DNA of 64,000 nucleotides from the NCBI GenBank assembly GCA_026636295.1, contig CP089459.1, positions 744,001 through 808,000 of the forward strand, given 5' to 3'. Within the stretch, counting starts at the first letter, position 1. Every line of letters starts with the position of its first letter. Below the pieces are notes generated by a model. That model saw only the letters and a list, made by a program, of their open reading frames with translations, did no database searches and was not told the origin of the DNA. This document shows positions 31,840 through 43,121 of this stretch, piece after piece. Origin of the DNA: Medakamo hakoo (taxonomy: Eukaryota > Chlorophyta > Trebouxiophyceae > Coccomyxaceae). Position numbers and translations under genes: made by a program.

Positions 31840-33641
31840 TCAGTCGATCGTCGCGGTGCGCCCGCCCGGGCCCGTGGGCTGCGGCTTGCGCCGGCCGCCG
31901 CCACCACCGCCGCCACCACCCCCACCACCGCCGCCATCCCCTCCACCCGCCCCGTACCCGCCCCCAAACGGCCCGCCACCCCGCCCCGCGGGCGTCAGCA
32001 GCGCGGGGTAGGCTTCGCCCACGTGCGTCTCCACGTCGCGCAGGAACGCGCCGTACGCGACGGCTTCCAGCACCGCCCGGCGCTGCGTGCCCGCCGTCAG
32101 GGCGACGGTTTCAACCGTCCCATCCGCGACAGCCTTTTGCACGCGGGCCATGAGGTCTTCCATGGAGGCCGCGTCGTCGCCCACGGCTTCCGCCATCTGA
32201 CGCTGGAGCGCGCCCAGGTCTCCAAACAGGGCGGTGACCTGGGACTCCACGAGCGCGCCGCCCTCCGCGGACACGACGCGCGTCATCTCCATCATCGTCG
32301 CCTGGTCAAAGGCTTCGATGTAGTCTTTGAGCGCGGCGCCCGGGCGGCGGGCCGGGACGGAGGCAGAGGAGGAGGGCGAGGACGCAGAGGTGGACGGGTT
32401 GCCCGCCGCCCGCCCGGCCGCGGCTGCCGCCTCCGCGGCTTTCACCGCGCCGTCCGACACCGCGCCCGGGTCGTCCACGGCTTCAGGGCTGTCCGCGGCG
32501 GCGAACAGGGCTTCCAGGCGCGCGACGGCGTCCGCGCCCGGCGGCAGCACGCCCGCCGCCCGCTCCAGCTGGAAGCGGGAGTCCACGCGGCGCAGGAAGT
32601 AACCAAACAGGACGGAGGCGGCGTACACCTGCGCGGCCTGGAGGCGGGACATGCGGAGGACCGCATTGGAAAACGCGGTGGCGGCCGGGCCCAGCGTGCC
32701 GCGCAGGTGGTCTTTCACCAGGGCCAACGCGTCGGCGGTGTGGACGCCGTCGGTCAGGGCGGCCAGGTCGGCCGGCGCTTCGGTGACCGGGTCGGTCAGC
32801 CGGGGCAGCATCGGGACGCCCAGGCCCAAAAACTTCTCCAGCACGGACGCGTACATGAGGTCTTCCACGGACAGGCGCTGTTCGGCGGCGCGGACTTCGT
32901 CCATGCGGCGGTAGAGCACCAAGGACGCCGTGTCGGGCGGGCCCTTTTCCTTCACTTCCCTCTCCAGTTCGGCCGCGCGCTTGGCGGCGGCCGCCCGCTC
33001 GTCGGCCAGGCGCTCGTACTCGGCGTCGACAGCCGCCGCAAACAGGTGGGGTTCCATTTGCAGGTAGTACGCCAGCTGCTGGCCGACGGCGGTCTGTGGG
33101 GCGACGGGCGCCTGTGTGTGTGTGAAGGGTGGGGTGGTCGACGGGTGAGGTGGTCGTGTGCGCGTGCGCGGGTGTCCGGAAGGGAGGGTTTGGCAGCCGC
33201 GCGCGCAGGTTTGCTCCGGCGCGATGGAGGCTCTGCCCACCCCACAGGTATGTGTGGTCATTGAACTATCGACTGCCAAGGTCGGCAGCTTCGTCCAGGG
33301 CGCGGAAGCCGTGTGGCGGCGCCCCAACAGGAAGACACGGCGCCACGCCGGGCGCGCGTGCTGGCCAGCTCCCTTGTCTTTTCGGCACAGCAGCCGCCCG
33401 CAACAGTTCGCTCTCCCACAGCACACTCCCACAGCCACGAACGCAGCCAACAACGCACCAGCTTCTTGCCTCCCGGGCCGGAGGGCGAGGGCGAGGCGCC
33501 CGTCCCGGCTTCAGCGGCCACGACAAGCACGCCTGTCCGGCGTGCCGAATGCCGCGGCGCAAACAGAGGGCGTGGGGGCATGCGGCGCACAGGCCGCGCG
33601 GAGGTGGGCCCGCCCAGCGCGCGGACGGCTACGACTGGCAT
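31840..33641 (-). CDS. DUF760 chloroplast protein (UV-B-induced At3g17800-like)
   Basis: Exons 33641-33459 and 33111-31840 give about 484 residues. The biochemical role of DUF760 proteins is not established; plant members are plastid-targeted and one was named for UV-B induction. Exon 1 is a transit peptide (MPVVAVRALGGPTSARPVRR...GVLVVAAEAG). Exon 2 starts APVAPQTAVGQQLAYYLQ and shows the family blocks MEPHLFAAAVDAEYERL, SLVLYRRMDEVRAAE, SRLQAAQVYAASVLFGYFLR, RVDSRFQLE and, in the second DUF760 copy, LKDYIEAFDQATMMEMTRVV with ALFGDLG. It ends in a Gly-run and basic tail. The splice is phase 0 at GGKKL/APVAP; exon 1 is inferred from frame, donor GTGCGT and transit-peptide character. Confidence 0.82.
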
Positions 33642-33836
33642 TTTGCGTGTTGCGTGTAAGTGGACGCGAGGGAAGGGCGGCTGTGCGCGGGGGAGAGAGA
33701 GTCCGTGTGTTGTTCTCCCTCGCCGAGGAAAAATGGTCTGAAGGCCCCAGCACGCTTCTCCATCCATTTCCACAAGAGTGTGTGTTCCCTCCCTCCATTT
33801 TCGACGTAATTCATCTCTTTGAAGAGTGTTTACATT

Positions 33837-34679
33837 CTACTCCCGCACGTACACAAACAGGGACCCTTCTGCCTCCACGCGCGCCACCCGTATCACGTCA
33901 TCGCAGTAAGAGATCTTGAGCCGGACGGCCGGCGCCTGCCCGCCCGCCACGCGGCCAAACACCTCACCGACCGGGACTGCCACGCGCCCGACCAGGGCCG
34001 GCAGGACGCTCGACCGTTCCACGCGCGTGTCGATGGGCAACACGTCCAAGTCGGTGCCAGACCACCCACCATCCCCGTCAGGCACGCGGCGCACCTCCGC
34101 CCGGGTGACGACGGAGCCGGTGAGGAGCGTGGCGACGGTCAGCGCGACGTCCGAGGTCAGGGTGCCGCCCGCGCCGTCCAAGTCGATGACCTGGCGCGCC
34201 ACGCCCACCTCCGCGCCCGGAATGGCGTCCGTGAACCTGAAGATGGCGGAGGAGAGAGACACACCCGCCGCGGACGCAAACCCCCAGAAAAAGGGCGAGG
34301 AACGAAAGGCCTCGACGGACGCGTAGGCCAGGCGCCAGGCGCCGGGCGCGGACGCGAGGGGCGGAGCGCCGCCGTCGCCGCCGGCCGGGAGGGCTTCCAG
34401 CGCCGCGACGGCCCGCTCCACAGCTGCACGCTCAGCAGGGCTGGCGCCGGCCCCTCTGCCCAGGCCGGCCGCGGCCTTGAAAAACGCGGCCCGGGCAGAC
34501 TCGGCAGAGCGTGCAGGAGGGGGGGTGGTCGACGGCGGGGACGGCGCGCTCGCGCCCGGCGCTGGCGCGTCGACTAGCGAAGCAGGCACGCGCCGCACGG
34601 ACGCAGGACTACGTCGAGGGCGCGTCCCAGACGGCCGCGGTGCCAGCGGGCGGGCCAGGCTGGCAGAGGGAGGCGCCAT
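33837..34679 (-). CDS. Plastid-lipid-associated protein / fibrillin family
   Basis: A single exon of 280 residues. Fibrillins are plastoglobule or thylakoid proteins that bind small lipophilic molecules. About 60 residues of Arg/Ser/Pro/Ala-rich transit peptide come first (start MAPPSASLARPLAPRPSG). The PAP domain follows: PGAWRLAYASVEAFRSSPFF, FTDAIPGAEVGVARQVIDLD, GTLTSDVALTV and the C-terminal VRLKISYCDDVIRVARVE with SLFVYVRE. The blocks SSPFF and VARQVIDLD suit the branch whose plant members carry the FRSSPFFW motif; the exact fibrillin number is not assignable by eye. It is divergent with MRL1 (162 bp). The stop lies 195 bp from the DUF760 start on the same strand. Confidence 0.82.
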   Translation of the reverse strand: MAPPSASLARPLAPRPSGTRPRRSPASVRRVPASLVDAPAPGASAPSPPSTTPPPARSAESARAAFFKAAAGLGRGAGASPAERAAVERAVAALEALPAGGDGGAPPLASAPGAWRLAYASVEAFRSSPFFWGFASAAGVSLSSAIFRFTDAIPGAEVGVARQVIDLDGAGGTLTSDVALTVATLLTGSVVTRAEVRRVPDGDGGWSGTDLDVLPIDTRVERSSVLPALVGRVAVPVGEVFGRVAGGQAPAVRLKISYCDDVIRVARVEAEGSLFVYVRE

Positions 34680-34841
34680 CAGAGAGGGACGCGGCGTGGG
34701 GCAACTGTTTTTTTTTGTGTGAAGAGAGTGGGCGTGGCTAGCCCGCATTCACCAAACACTCTGTTCTTTTTTTTCTCGGGGGAGTGGGGGAACGTCGCGC
34801 GTTTCCCCTCTGAACGGAATCCCCATCTAAGCATACGCGCG

Positions 34842-37800
34842 ATGCCTCTGCTCAGGCCAGCGCCCGTGGGCGGCAGGTGCGTGTGCCTTGTGTCGGGCGC
34901 GGAAACAGAAAAAGAGCGCCGAGCGCCACAAGTTGTTGGTGACTTTGGTTCTCGGGCGGGGGCGCGTGCCGCCGTCCTGCCCGCTCACCAGTCGGGCATT
35001 TGCTTGCGATGAGTGCACTTGAACCTTGGCCACCCATCGAGGTGGCTGTGGTGGCAACGATGTCGCTGCCCACACCGTGGCGCGGCTGCGCATGCGGCGT
35101 GGGTGAAAAGGGCCGCCGACGCTGGAAAAATTGCGGCGCCGCCTCCCGAAACGGAGACACGCGCCGGCCGGCCCCGTCCTGCGGCCTGCCACCCGGCCGT
35201 ACGCACGCTGGACAGCCTACGTTCTCAATCCCCAGCGCTGTGGGTCTGGTTTTCTGCATGTCGCCCTCACATTCCTCACCCCCCCCCAAAAACAGCGCGG
35301 CCGCCGCGTGCGGCCGGCCCTCGACCTCGGCCTCGCTGCTCCGGCCGCGGTCCGTCGCCGCGGCGGCGGCCGCCCCCGGCTCCGGCTCCTCGCCCGGCCG
35401 GCGGCGCAAGGCCGCCGTGACGACGACGACGACGGCCCCGCCGCCCGATAACGCGCCGCCCGCCGAAAAAGACGACGGCTCGCCCTCCTGGGTCGCGGCG
35501 GGCCCGCCCGCGGGCTTGGACGGCCGCCTCTCCGCCCACCACGCGCCCCGGGCCCAGCGCACGGCCGCCGCCCTGCGCGCTCCACCGACAGGCGGTGTGC
35601 CGACCGCGCCTGCCGGGCGGGCGGGCCTCGTCCCGCCCGACGCGCCCGGGCGGCCCGCCGTGGTGCAGGGCGGGCGGGGCGTGGTCCTCCCGCCCGCCGC
35701 CGCGGGCGACGCGGCCGCGTCCGCCCGGCGCCGCAAGCGCATGGGCCCCGGTGGGCGTGGAGCCGGCAGCCGGTCCCGGTCGCCCAACAGCCGGCCGGCC
35801 GGCCGCCAGGCGGGCGGCGGGGCGCTGGCCACCGCCGCGCTGGCGGCCGCGGCGGCAGACACGCTCGCGTCCCCATCTTACAACCTGGCCTCCGCGCCCG
35901 GGGACGACCTGCTGCGCATGTTTTCAGACCTGTGTGCGGGCGGCCTGCTGCGCGATGCGCTCTGTGCGTTTTTCAGTATGGAGGGGAGGCCGGGGGGAAA
36001 AGAAAGACGCGCACACTCCTCCTCGCCTCTCGCCTCACACAAAACCACCCCCCCCCGTCCCCACCTCGGAACAAAAACACAGCCCTGGTCGAGCGCGCGG
36101 CCGACGCCCGCCGGGCCGACGTCCTGCGCCGCCTGCGCCACAAGCACTTCCTGGGTGCCGCCAAAGCCGCGGCCTCGCCCGAAGCCGCGGCCCTGGCCCT
36201 GCGGTTCGTGGAAGCCCTGCCCCGCGGCGCGGCCGACCAGCGGACGTTCACGCTCGCGGCGGCCGCGGCGGGCGCGGCGCGCTGCGCGACCTCGGCCGAA
36301 GCCGCGCGCGCGGCCGTCACGGCCGCCGGCATCACGCCCGACGCTTTTCTCTACACGGCCCTGGTGGCAGCCTACGCTGCGGCGGGCGCGGTCGACGACG
36401 CGTTCGAGGTGTACGCCGAAATGCGGGCGGCGGGCGTGCGGCCCGACGGGCGCGTCCACAGCGCGCTCGTCGCCGCGTGCTCGCGTGCGATGGCAGCCCT
36501 GCCGCCCGGCCCCGCGTCCCGCCGCACGGGGCTGGTCCTGCTCGAACGCGCCGCGGGCGTCCTGGACGACATGGAGGCCGCCCGCCTGAGGCCCGACGCC
36601 CCCGTCTGGAACGCGCTCATCGGCGCGGCGGGCCGGGCGGGCGTCCTGCAGCGCGCGTTTGCCGCGCTGGAAAGCATGAAAGCGGCGGGCGAGCGCCCGG
36701 GCGAGCGCACGTATGCCGCGCTCATCGACGGCTGCGCGCGCGCCGGGCGCAAAGACCTGGCGGTGCGGGTGTACCACACTGCTTTGCGTGCGGGGCAGGG
36801 CACGTCACCGCTCGTGTACACGTGCGCCGTCGCCGCGTGCAAGGGCGGGAGCGGCGGCCTGGCGGTCGGCGGCGGCGGCGGTGGGAGCGGCGGCGGCAGC
36901 AGCGGCGCTGGCCCCTGGGCCGACGGCCACGCCGGCTCGGCCGGCGGCGCCTCCTCCTCCGCCGACGATGCGGGGAAGCCCGACCTGCCGACGGCCCTGG
37001 AAATCTACGGGGACGCCACGCGCAACGGCGTGCCGCCCGACCCCGTGCTGTATGCGGCCCTCATTTCCGTGGCGGGCGCGGCGCGCGCGCGCTCTGTGTT
37101 AGTCGCCCTGGCCGCCGACGCCGAAGCCGACGGCCACGGCGCGTCGCCCGAGGTGACGTCCGCCGCTGTCGCCGCAGCTGTGGAAGCGGGTGACCTAGAG
37201 GCGGCGCGCGCGGCTCTGGCGGCGGCGGTGCGGGGCGAGAGCGTGGCAGCCGCGCTCGCTGGGGGGCAGGGCGGCCATGGTGGCGGTGGCGGGGCCGCCG
37301 CCGCCGCTGCGCCGCCGGCGGCCCCGGCGCCGGCGGCGGCGCCGACCACGGCCACCACCCCGTCCCCGCGCCCGCCCGCCGCCCGGGCTTTCAACGCCGT
37401 CATCAACGCGTGCGGCGTCGCCCACCGCCTGGCCGACGCCGTGGAGACGGCGGCCATGATGGCGGCGGCGGGCGTGCCCCCCGACGCGTACACGTTCGCC
37501 GCCCTGCTCAACGGCCTGCAGCGGGCGGGGGCGGCGCACACCGCCTTTGACGTGTACCGCCTCATGCGCGCGCGCGGCGGGCCCGTCGACGAAGCGCTCT
37601 GCTTCATCCTCGTGCGCCTGTGCTACAACGGCGCCCGGGCGTCCTGGTTCCCGGGCGGCTACCCGCCGGGGAAGGGCGGGCCGGGCGGGGCCGCCCTGGG
37701 CGGCGGCGGCGGCGTGGACGACGACCCGCGCCTGCGCGCCGCGCTGCTGGCCGCGCTGGGCGTACCGCCGTCCCCTGCAGGGAGCCGCAGCTCCTCGGCC

Positions 37801-38973
37801 GCCTTCCAGGCGTCGGCGGCGCCGGCGGCCGGGGGCGAACCGGATTGGGCCGCGCGCGCGGTCGGCGTGTACCGAGACGCGCTGGCCTGCGGCGTCCGCC
37901 CGTCCCTGCGCCTCCTGGACCGCGTCCTGGCCTGCTTGCGCCTGCCCCAGGACCTGCACGGCGGCGAGGCCGGGGCGGGCGCACCGCGCACCCGCGGCCC
38001 CGGCCGCCGCGTGTTCGACCCGCGCGCGCTGCCCATCTTGGACGACGCGATCGCGTCGGGCGTCCTCCCGCCCGTCTCCCTGCCGGCGCCCGCCCCGCGC
38101 GTCGACTTGCGTGGCTTTCCGCCCGCCGTGGCGGAGGTGTACGTCCTCGCCATCGTGTCCGCCCTCCAACGCGCGGCGGACGGCCCGCGCGCGCTGCCGG
38201 ACGTCACGCTCGTCGTGCCACGCTACGACCCGGCCGACGTTTTCTATCCGTCGTACGCGGGCCCGCGAGAAGAAGACACAGCCGACGACACGGCTCCGGA
38301 CGGGAGCCCGAGCCCTGCGTCGGCTCGTCGCGCTGCCGCCGCCGCCACGTCCGCGGCGGCCGTCATCATCGCGTCGGGCCCGGCGTCGACGTGGGCGCCG
38401 CCGCTGAAAGGCGTCGCGGGCTCGACCTCGACGGGCGCGGCCGCGGCCGCTGCTGCCGCCGCCGCTGCCGCCAAGCACACGGGCTTGGGCGTGGCGGCCA
38501 TGCTGCGCCGTATCGGGCTGTGGGCGGTGGAGTCGCCCGCGGAGGGCGTCATCCGGCTGCAAAGCCGGGAGGTCGCGCGGTGGGTGCGGGCGGCCTCGGC
38601 CGCCGCGGCCGCGGCCTCGGCCGGCGGCGGGAGTGGCGGCGGCGGCGCGTCCGCCAAGGCGGACGCGGAGTCGCCCATCGGCTTCAACCCCGGCCGGCTG
38701 GGCCCGGGCGGCACCTTAGGCACCGGCGGCTTTGGCGTGCCCGCCATGGGCGGCCGCCTGGCGGCCCAGGCCAAACAGATCCGGGCGGCGGGGCTGGGTG
38801 GCGGTGGGGGTGGTGGGGTGGGAGGGGGCGGCGGCGTGAGCGGAGGGCGTGGCGGGGGAGCACTGAGCGGCGGCCCCGGCAACGGCCCGCCGCCGCCGCC
38901 GCGCACAGCGCCCGGCGGTGGAGGCGGCGGCCCGGGCGCGCCCCCGCCCGCGTGGTGGGAGGACCTCGTCTGA
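34842..38973 (+). CDS. MRL1: Pentatricopeptide-repeat protein MRL1 (rbcL mRNA maturation), chloroplast
   Basis: Exons 34842-34876, 35296-35963 and 36083-38973 give about 1197 residues. MRL1 stabilises the processed 5' end of the plastid rbcL mRNA, so it is needed for Rubisco large-subunit synthesis in algae. The start micro-exon encodes MPLLRPAPVGG and joins in phase 2 to a transit-like stretch (AAAACGRPSTSASLLRPRS). PPR units follow, for example TPDAFLYTALVAAYAAAGAV, RPDAPVWNALIGAAGRAGVL and RPGERTYAALIDGCARAGRK. Beyond the repeats are MRL1-type blocks: DRVLACLRLPQDLHGGE, FDPRALPILDDAIASGVLPP and FPPAVAEVYVLAIVSALQRA. It has long Gly/Ala inserts and a disordered tail. Exon 1 is inferred from donor, phase and start codon; an alternative start is the ATG at 35258 with no first intron. 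Confidence 0.85.
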
Positions 38974-39815
38974 GAGTGAGAGTGGGAGAGGGGGTCGGAC
39001 GGGGGAGAGAGACACACACACACGCCCCTGGAGAGATGGTTTCCTGCAGTTGTCCGGACGGAAGGAAGATGAGACGTGGCTCCCACGTGATATATTTTTT
39101 CTTCAGTGATGATTGATTTGACAGAGCTCTCTTCTCCGGAAAAGGGGGGAGTGTGGTGAACGCGTGTGGCGCGGCGTGCGCGCGTGGGCGGAAACCCCGC
39201 GCGCCGCGCGCCTTCACCCGTCACCTCTCCCCACGCTCCCCCTGGGTCTTTCTTCTCTCTCTCTCTCTCAGCGCATCTCTCATCCCTTTTGGGAGGGGCT
39301 TCACGCGTCCAAAAACAAGGAGGCGCGAGCGCACACCATGGCAGCACACTGCTCCCGCGAGATTTTGGGGAGGAGGCAAACACAAGGGCGCGGCACGCGC
39401 TAAAAAATTAAATGGTGTGAGAAAAGAGAGCGCGCCCGAAAGCAAGCTCCCTCCTCCACTTTTTGGCGTCGTGTGTTTGGGGACCCATGCCGCCCCCTTT
39501 GCGTGGGGCGGCGCGTGCGCGTTGGTGCGCGGGCCATGAAACAAAAGGGGAAGAGCAAGGCAAGGGGGAGGGAAGAACAAAGAAAGGCGGGGGAAGAAGT
39601 GGTTGAAAAGAGGGCGAGGCGCTGGCGGAGGTGGAGGGGGAGAGGCGGGCGGGCGGCGCCAAAGGAAAAAAAAAACGGCGCCCACCCCACCCGCACACAT
39701 CCCTCCGCTTCCCGCGCCGGGTTGCTGTTTTTTTGTCACGGCTTTTTTTTTTCTCATTCTGGGGTGGAAAAAAGGAGAAAGGAAAGGGAAAAAGCGCGCA
39801 CACCACACCACACTC
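38974..39815. other. Long convergent spacer with no recognisable gene
   Basis: These 842 bp lie between the MRL1 and cyclin B stop codons. They contain CA, CT and GA tracts, an AT-rich patch (about 39089-39115, including GATATATT and a C-box-like TGATGA), and several short A/T runs. No frame resembles a protein and no tRNA or snRNA fold was recognised. A small non-coding RNA is possible but unsupported. Confidence 0.6.
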
Positions 39816-41898
39816 TCACAGCGCGGCCAGGTGGTCGGCCGGCGGCGGCGGCAGCCGCGCGACCTCGCCAAACTTGGGGGAGCTGTACTTTTTGTGGACG
39901 GCGTGCAGCGCGGCGCCGGGGGCTTTGGCGGCCAGGCCGGCCAGGGCGACGGCCGCGGCGGCCGCCTCGGCCCGGGAGACGCCGGCGTGGGTGGCCAGGG
40001 CCGCCGGCCACCGCCCGCCCGCGTCGCGGCCGAGCGCGGCGCGCGCCGCGACCACAGCCCCGGCCGCCACGGCGCGCGGCGAGTGGGCCAGCATGGCGTA
40101 CTCCGGCAGGGCCAGCTCCGCCAGGTAGTGCGCGTAGTGCGACAGGGCCGGGTCGGCGGGCGGCGGCGGGGCGGCGCACGTGGTGGCGGGCGGGGCCGGG
40201 CCCGGCGCCGCGCCGACCGCCTTCAGGCAGCGGCCGACCCACGCGTGCGCGGTCGGCAGCGTCAGCGCAAAGCCGAGCGTGTTGAGCATGAGCTTCTCCA
40301 TGGCCAGGATCTGGTCGCGGGAGTAGGCCCGGTCGGAGATGTACACAAAGTCCCGCACCTCCGGCGCCCAGATCTCCTCGTACTTGGCCGCGACGAGCAT
40401 GGCCGTCACGCCGACGAGCTGCAAGTTTTTGCGGGAGACCTCGCGCCGCTCCAGGAAGCGGTCGATCAGCACGGCCGTCAGGTGCAGCGTCTCCGGCAGC
40501 AGCTTGAACTTGAGGTGCACCTCCACCAGCCAGTCCAGCAGGATGGCCCGCATCTTGGCGTTGATGTCGGCCTGGCGGGCCATGTAATCGGCGCCCACGC
40601 GGAAGGCCGGCTCCACGCGCGTGTAGTACGCGAAAATGTCGGCGGCGTAGATGGCGCCGGACAGCGGGTCGGCCGCGTCGCGGGCGTCGATGTCAGTCAA
40701 GGGGCGCGGCGCCGGGCGGTGGGAGGAAAAGGCCTTGGTGAAGGACGGCGCGGCAGACGGCGCGGTCGTCGTCGCGGCGCCGGCCGACCGCGCGGCCAGC
40801 AGGGCGGACATGGACCGACCGGCGGGGGCCGCGTTTTCGGCGTCATCACCCGCGGCGTGCGTCGCCGGTTTTTTAGCGGCGCGGCCGGAGGAGCGGGTGG
40901 GTTTGGAGTCGGCCCACTGGCCGAGGACCTGGCGGGTGGGGGGAGGGGGGGGGAGTGTTTTTTTTGAGAGTGGTTGGGCGGGGAGGCGCGCGCGCGCGCG
41001 CGCACGACATTGGTCGGCGGGCCGCGAGCGTGGCCCGCGCTGCTCCGCCGGGCCAGTTCGCCCCGCCAAACAACCTAGCAGGCGCACGGCTTTCGCCTGG
41101 TGGGCGGCTGGCCTTTGGCCGCGCCACCTCCACTCCCCACGGAGCAGCCGGGCGTTCGATTTTGGCTCGCGACAGCCGCGACTCTGCGAGGGGGGCCGGG
41201 CCCCCTCCCTCCCCTGCCCCGCCTCCCTCCACCTCACCTTGGGGTCGATGACCACGCCAGCCGCGGCCGCGGTCCGGCGCGTGACGACTCCTCCCTGCTT
41301 GAGGAGCTGTTGGGTGGGAGGGGGTGGGGGTGGCGCGGGCCGCAGGAGGTGGTGAGACAAAAAATTTTCCGTCGGTTGAGCGCGGAATTGCAAAGCGCGC
41401 GGCGGGGAGGGAGGGCCGCCGCGCCAGGAAACTCACCTGGGCCGCGCGCTCGCGCTCCGCCGCGCTCACGTTGCAGCGCGTATTGAAGGGACCGACCAGG
41501 TTGCCGATGTCGCCCAGGGCCCTGGGAGGGGAGGTGCGGGGGTGGGGGCGTGAGTTTTTTGCTCCCAGGTTTCGCGTCGACTTTTTTTCGCGCGAGAGCG
41601 ACGCAGGCCAAGATTGGGCCGCACCCGGGCGGCGGGCGCCCTCGTCCCCCCCTCCCTCACGCCCTGCAGGGGCTCGACGGCTGGCTGCGTCCAGCCAGCG
41701 GGCAAGCGGCCGGCCGGCCGCAGAGGGTGAGGGAGTGGGGAGGGGGCGCAGGGGCGGTCGCTCCATGTGGCCCGGAGCTGTTTTTTTTTTCGTTCGCGCG
41801 CCCAACCAAAAAACGCACCGCCGGCCGCCGGCCTTGGCCGCGCCCGCGCCCGCGCCGGCCGCGTTCTCGTCTGCCACCAGCTGTGGCGGCAGGGGCAT
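39816..41898 (-). CDS. CYCB: Mitotic cyclin, B type
   Basis: Exons 41898-41819, 41521-41437, 41306-41238 and 40928-39816 give about 448 residues. B cyclins activate CDK1/CDKB at mitosis and are destroyed through the APC. Joining exons 1 and 2 (phase 2, CG + G) creates a textbook destruction box, RRALGDIGN. The cyclin box has YMARQADINAKMRAILLDWL, VEVHLKFKLLPETLHL, LQLVGVTAMLVAAKYEEIWA and DFVYISDRAYSRDQILAME; the C-terminal cyclin fold follows with a Pro/Ala insert. Length is normal for plant and algal B cyclins. Four small exons at the 5' end (80, 85, 69 nt and the main exon) contrast with its intronless neighbours. The 230-bp divergent spacer is shared with ATP11. Confidence 0.93.
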
Positions 41899-42128
41899 TA
41901 TGAAGGAAGGCGGAAGGGTCTCTCTCTCTCTCTCTCCCTCTCCTGGTGCGTGCAGCGCTGAGGCCGGTGCCTCTCTGCGCGAATAGAGCGAGTGACGAGC
42001 CGGGCAGCCACTCCACTCTGCACAAGGCGGGAGCTAGGCTTGTGTGAGAACGGCGCGCCCTCAGTCACACCTCAGGCCTGTGGCGGCGCGCCTGGCGCGC
42101 CTCTCTCCCCAGCGCGGTGCGCAACGCC

Positions 42129-42875
42129 ATGCTCGCCCACCTCGCCCGCCGGGCCCGGTCGGGCGTCCCGGGCCTCTCCTCGTCTCTCCGCCCTCCTCTC
42201 CCGTGCTTGCTCGCAAACCAATTCTCGTCCACCGCCGGCACGGCCGCCCCCTCCCCACGCCGCCTGGGCGACATCCTGCGCCTGGACTTGTTGAAAGACA
42301 AGACAGGGCCCGAGATCGAAGCAATTTGGCGACAATTTCACGACGCGGCCCAAAACAAGGACGCGACCCACCGCTTCCGCCTGGGCACTGTCTTACCTGC
42401 TGCGGATTACAAAACTTTCGCGGCCCGGGCCGCCGCGTCCCCGCTCTTTGTCCTGCCGGTAGCTAAGCAGACACAGGCGGCTGCCGAGGGCGGGGAGGCC
42501 TCGCGCGGTCTGCTCACCCTCGTCACCCAGGCCCAGTTGCCGCACGTCCTGGTCGGCACGCTCGAAGAGTACAAAGGCGCCAGCGGCCCTGGCGCCGCGC
42601 CCGCGCACGCGGTCATCACGCATTACGACGAGCTAGCCGAGGACAAGGGCGTCGTGCTCGTGCGGACGGACCTCATCTCGCCGCACGTGCTGAGTGTGGA
42701 GGAAGGGCGCGCCGCGGTGGCAGCGCTGCACTCGCTGTACTTGGGAGAGGAAGGGCACGCCCTGGTGAAGGCCTTCAACCACGCGCCGGCCAGCTTTCAA
42801 TGGGAGGCGCTGCTGGAGCACCTGGGCTTGAGCGGGGTGGGCGGGAGTGGTGGGGAGGGTGGTGGTGGCGGGTGA
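42129..42875 (+). CDS. ATP11: Mitochondrial F1-ATPase assembly factor ATP11
   Basis: A single exon of 248 residues. ATP11 chaperones the F1 beta subunit during assembly of mitochondrial ATP synthase. The start MLAHLARRARSGVPGLSSSL is an Arg/Ser amphipathic presequence. The domain shows LGDILRLDLLKDKTGPEIEA, IWRQFH, FRLGTVLPAADYKTFAARAA, FVLPV, FTTL-equivalent HVLVGTLEEYKG, HYDELAEDKGVVLVRTDLI and AFNHAPASFQWEALLEHLGL, in family order. It ends in a Gly/Ser tail. The start is the first ATG; an in-frame GTG four codons earlier is ignored. Confidence 0.93.
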   Translation: MLAHLARRARSGVPGLSSSLRPPLPCLLANQFSSTAGTAAPSPRRLGDILRLDLLKDKTGPEIEAIWRQFHDAAQNKDATHRFRLGTVLPAADYKTFAARAAASPLFVLPVAKQTQAAAEGGEASRGLLTLVTQAQLPHVLVGTLEEYKGASGPGAAPAHAVITHYDELAEDKGVVLVRTDLISPHVLSVEEGRAAVAALHSLYLGEEGHALVKAFNHAPASFQWEALLEHLGLSGVGGSGGEGGGGG

Positions 42876-43121
42876 GGGGAGGAGGGGGAGAGCCCCCCCC
42901 CCCCCCCCCCCCCCCCAACCCCCAGGCAGCTTTGTATCCTCTGGTCTGTTAGAAGCAGCATTCCGCGCCAATCTTTCTTGGTTTTTATTTCTCTCGGGTC
43001 CTGACGCCTGTGGGGCGCGAGGCCGCACACACGCACACGTGAAAAAAGAATCGTTTCAACGCTAGTGTTTTTTTTTTTTGCACGGGGCCCACGCCGCCAT
43101 CATCCATTCCATCAAAACCCA

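Noticed and set aside
35000-35295. An N-terminal extension of MRL1 starting near 35000
   Set aside because: The sequence (Trp/Cys/Gly-rich) does not look like a transit peptide and an acceptor AG stands just before the transit-like AAAACGRPS stretch; the micro-exon at 34842 fits phase.
39089-39116. C/D-box snoRNA suggested by TGATGA
   Set aside because: No CTGA D box or terminal stem at a suitable distance on either side.
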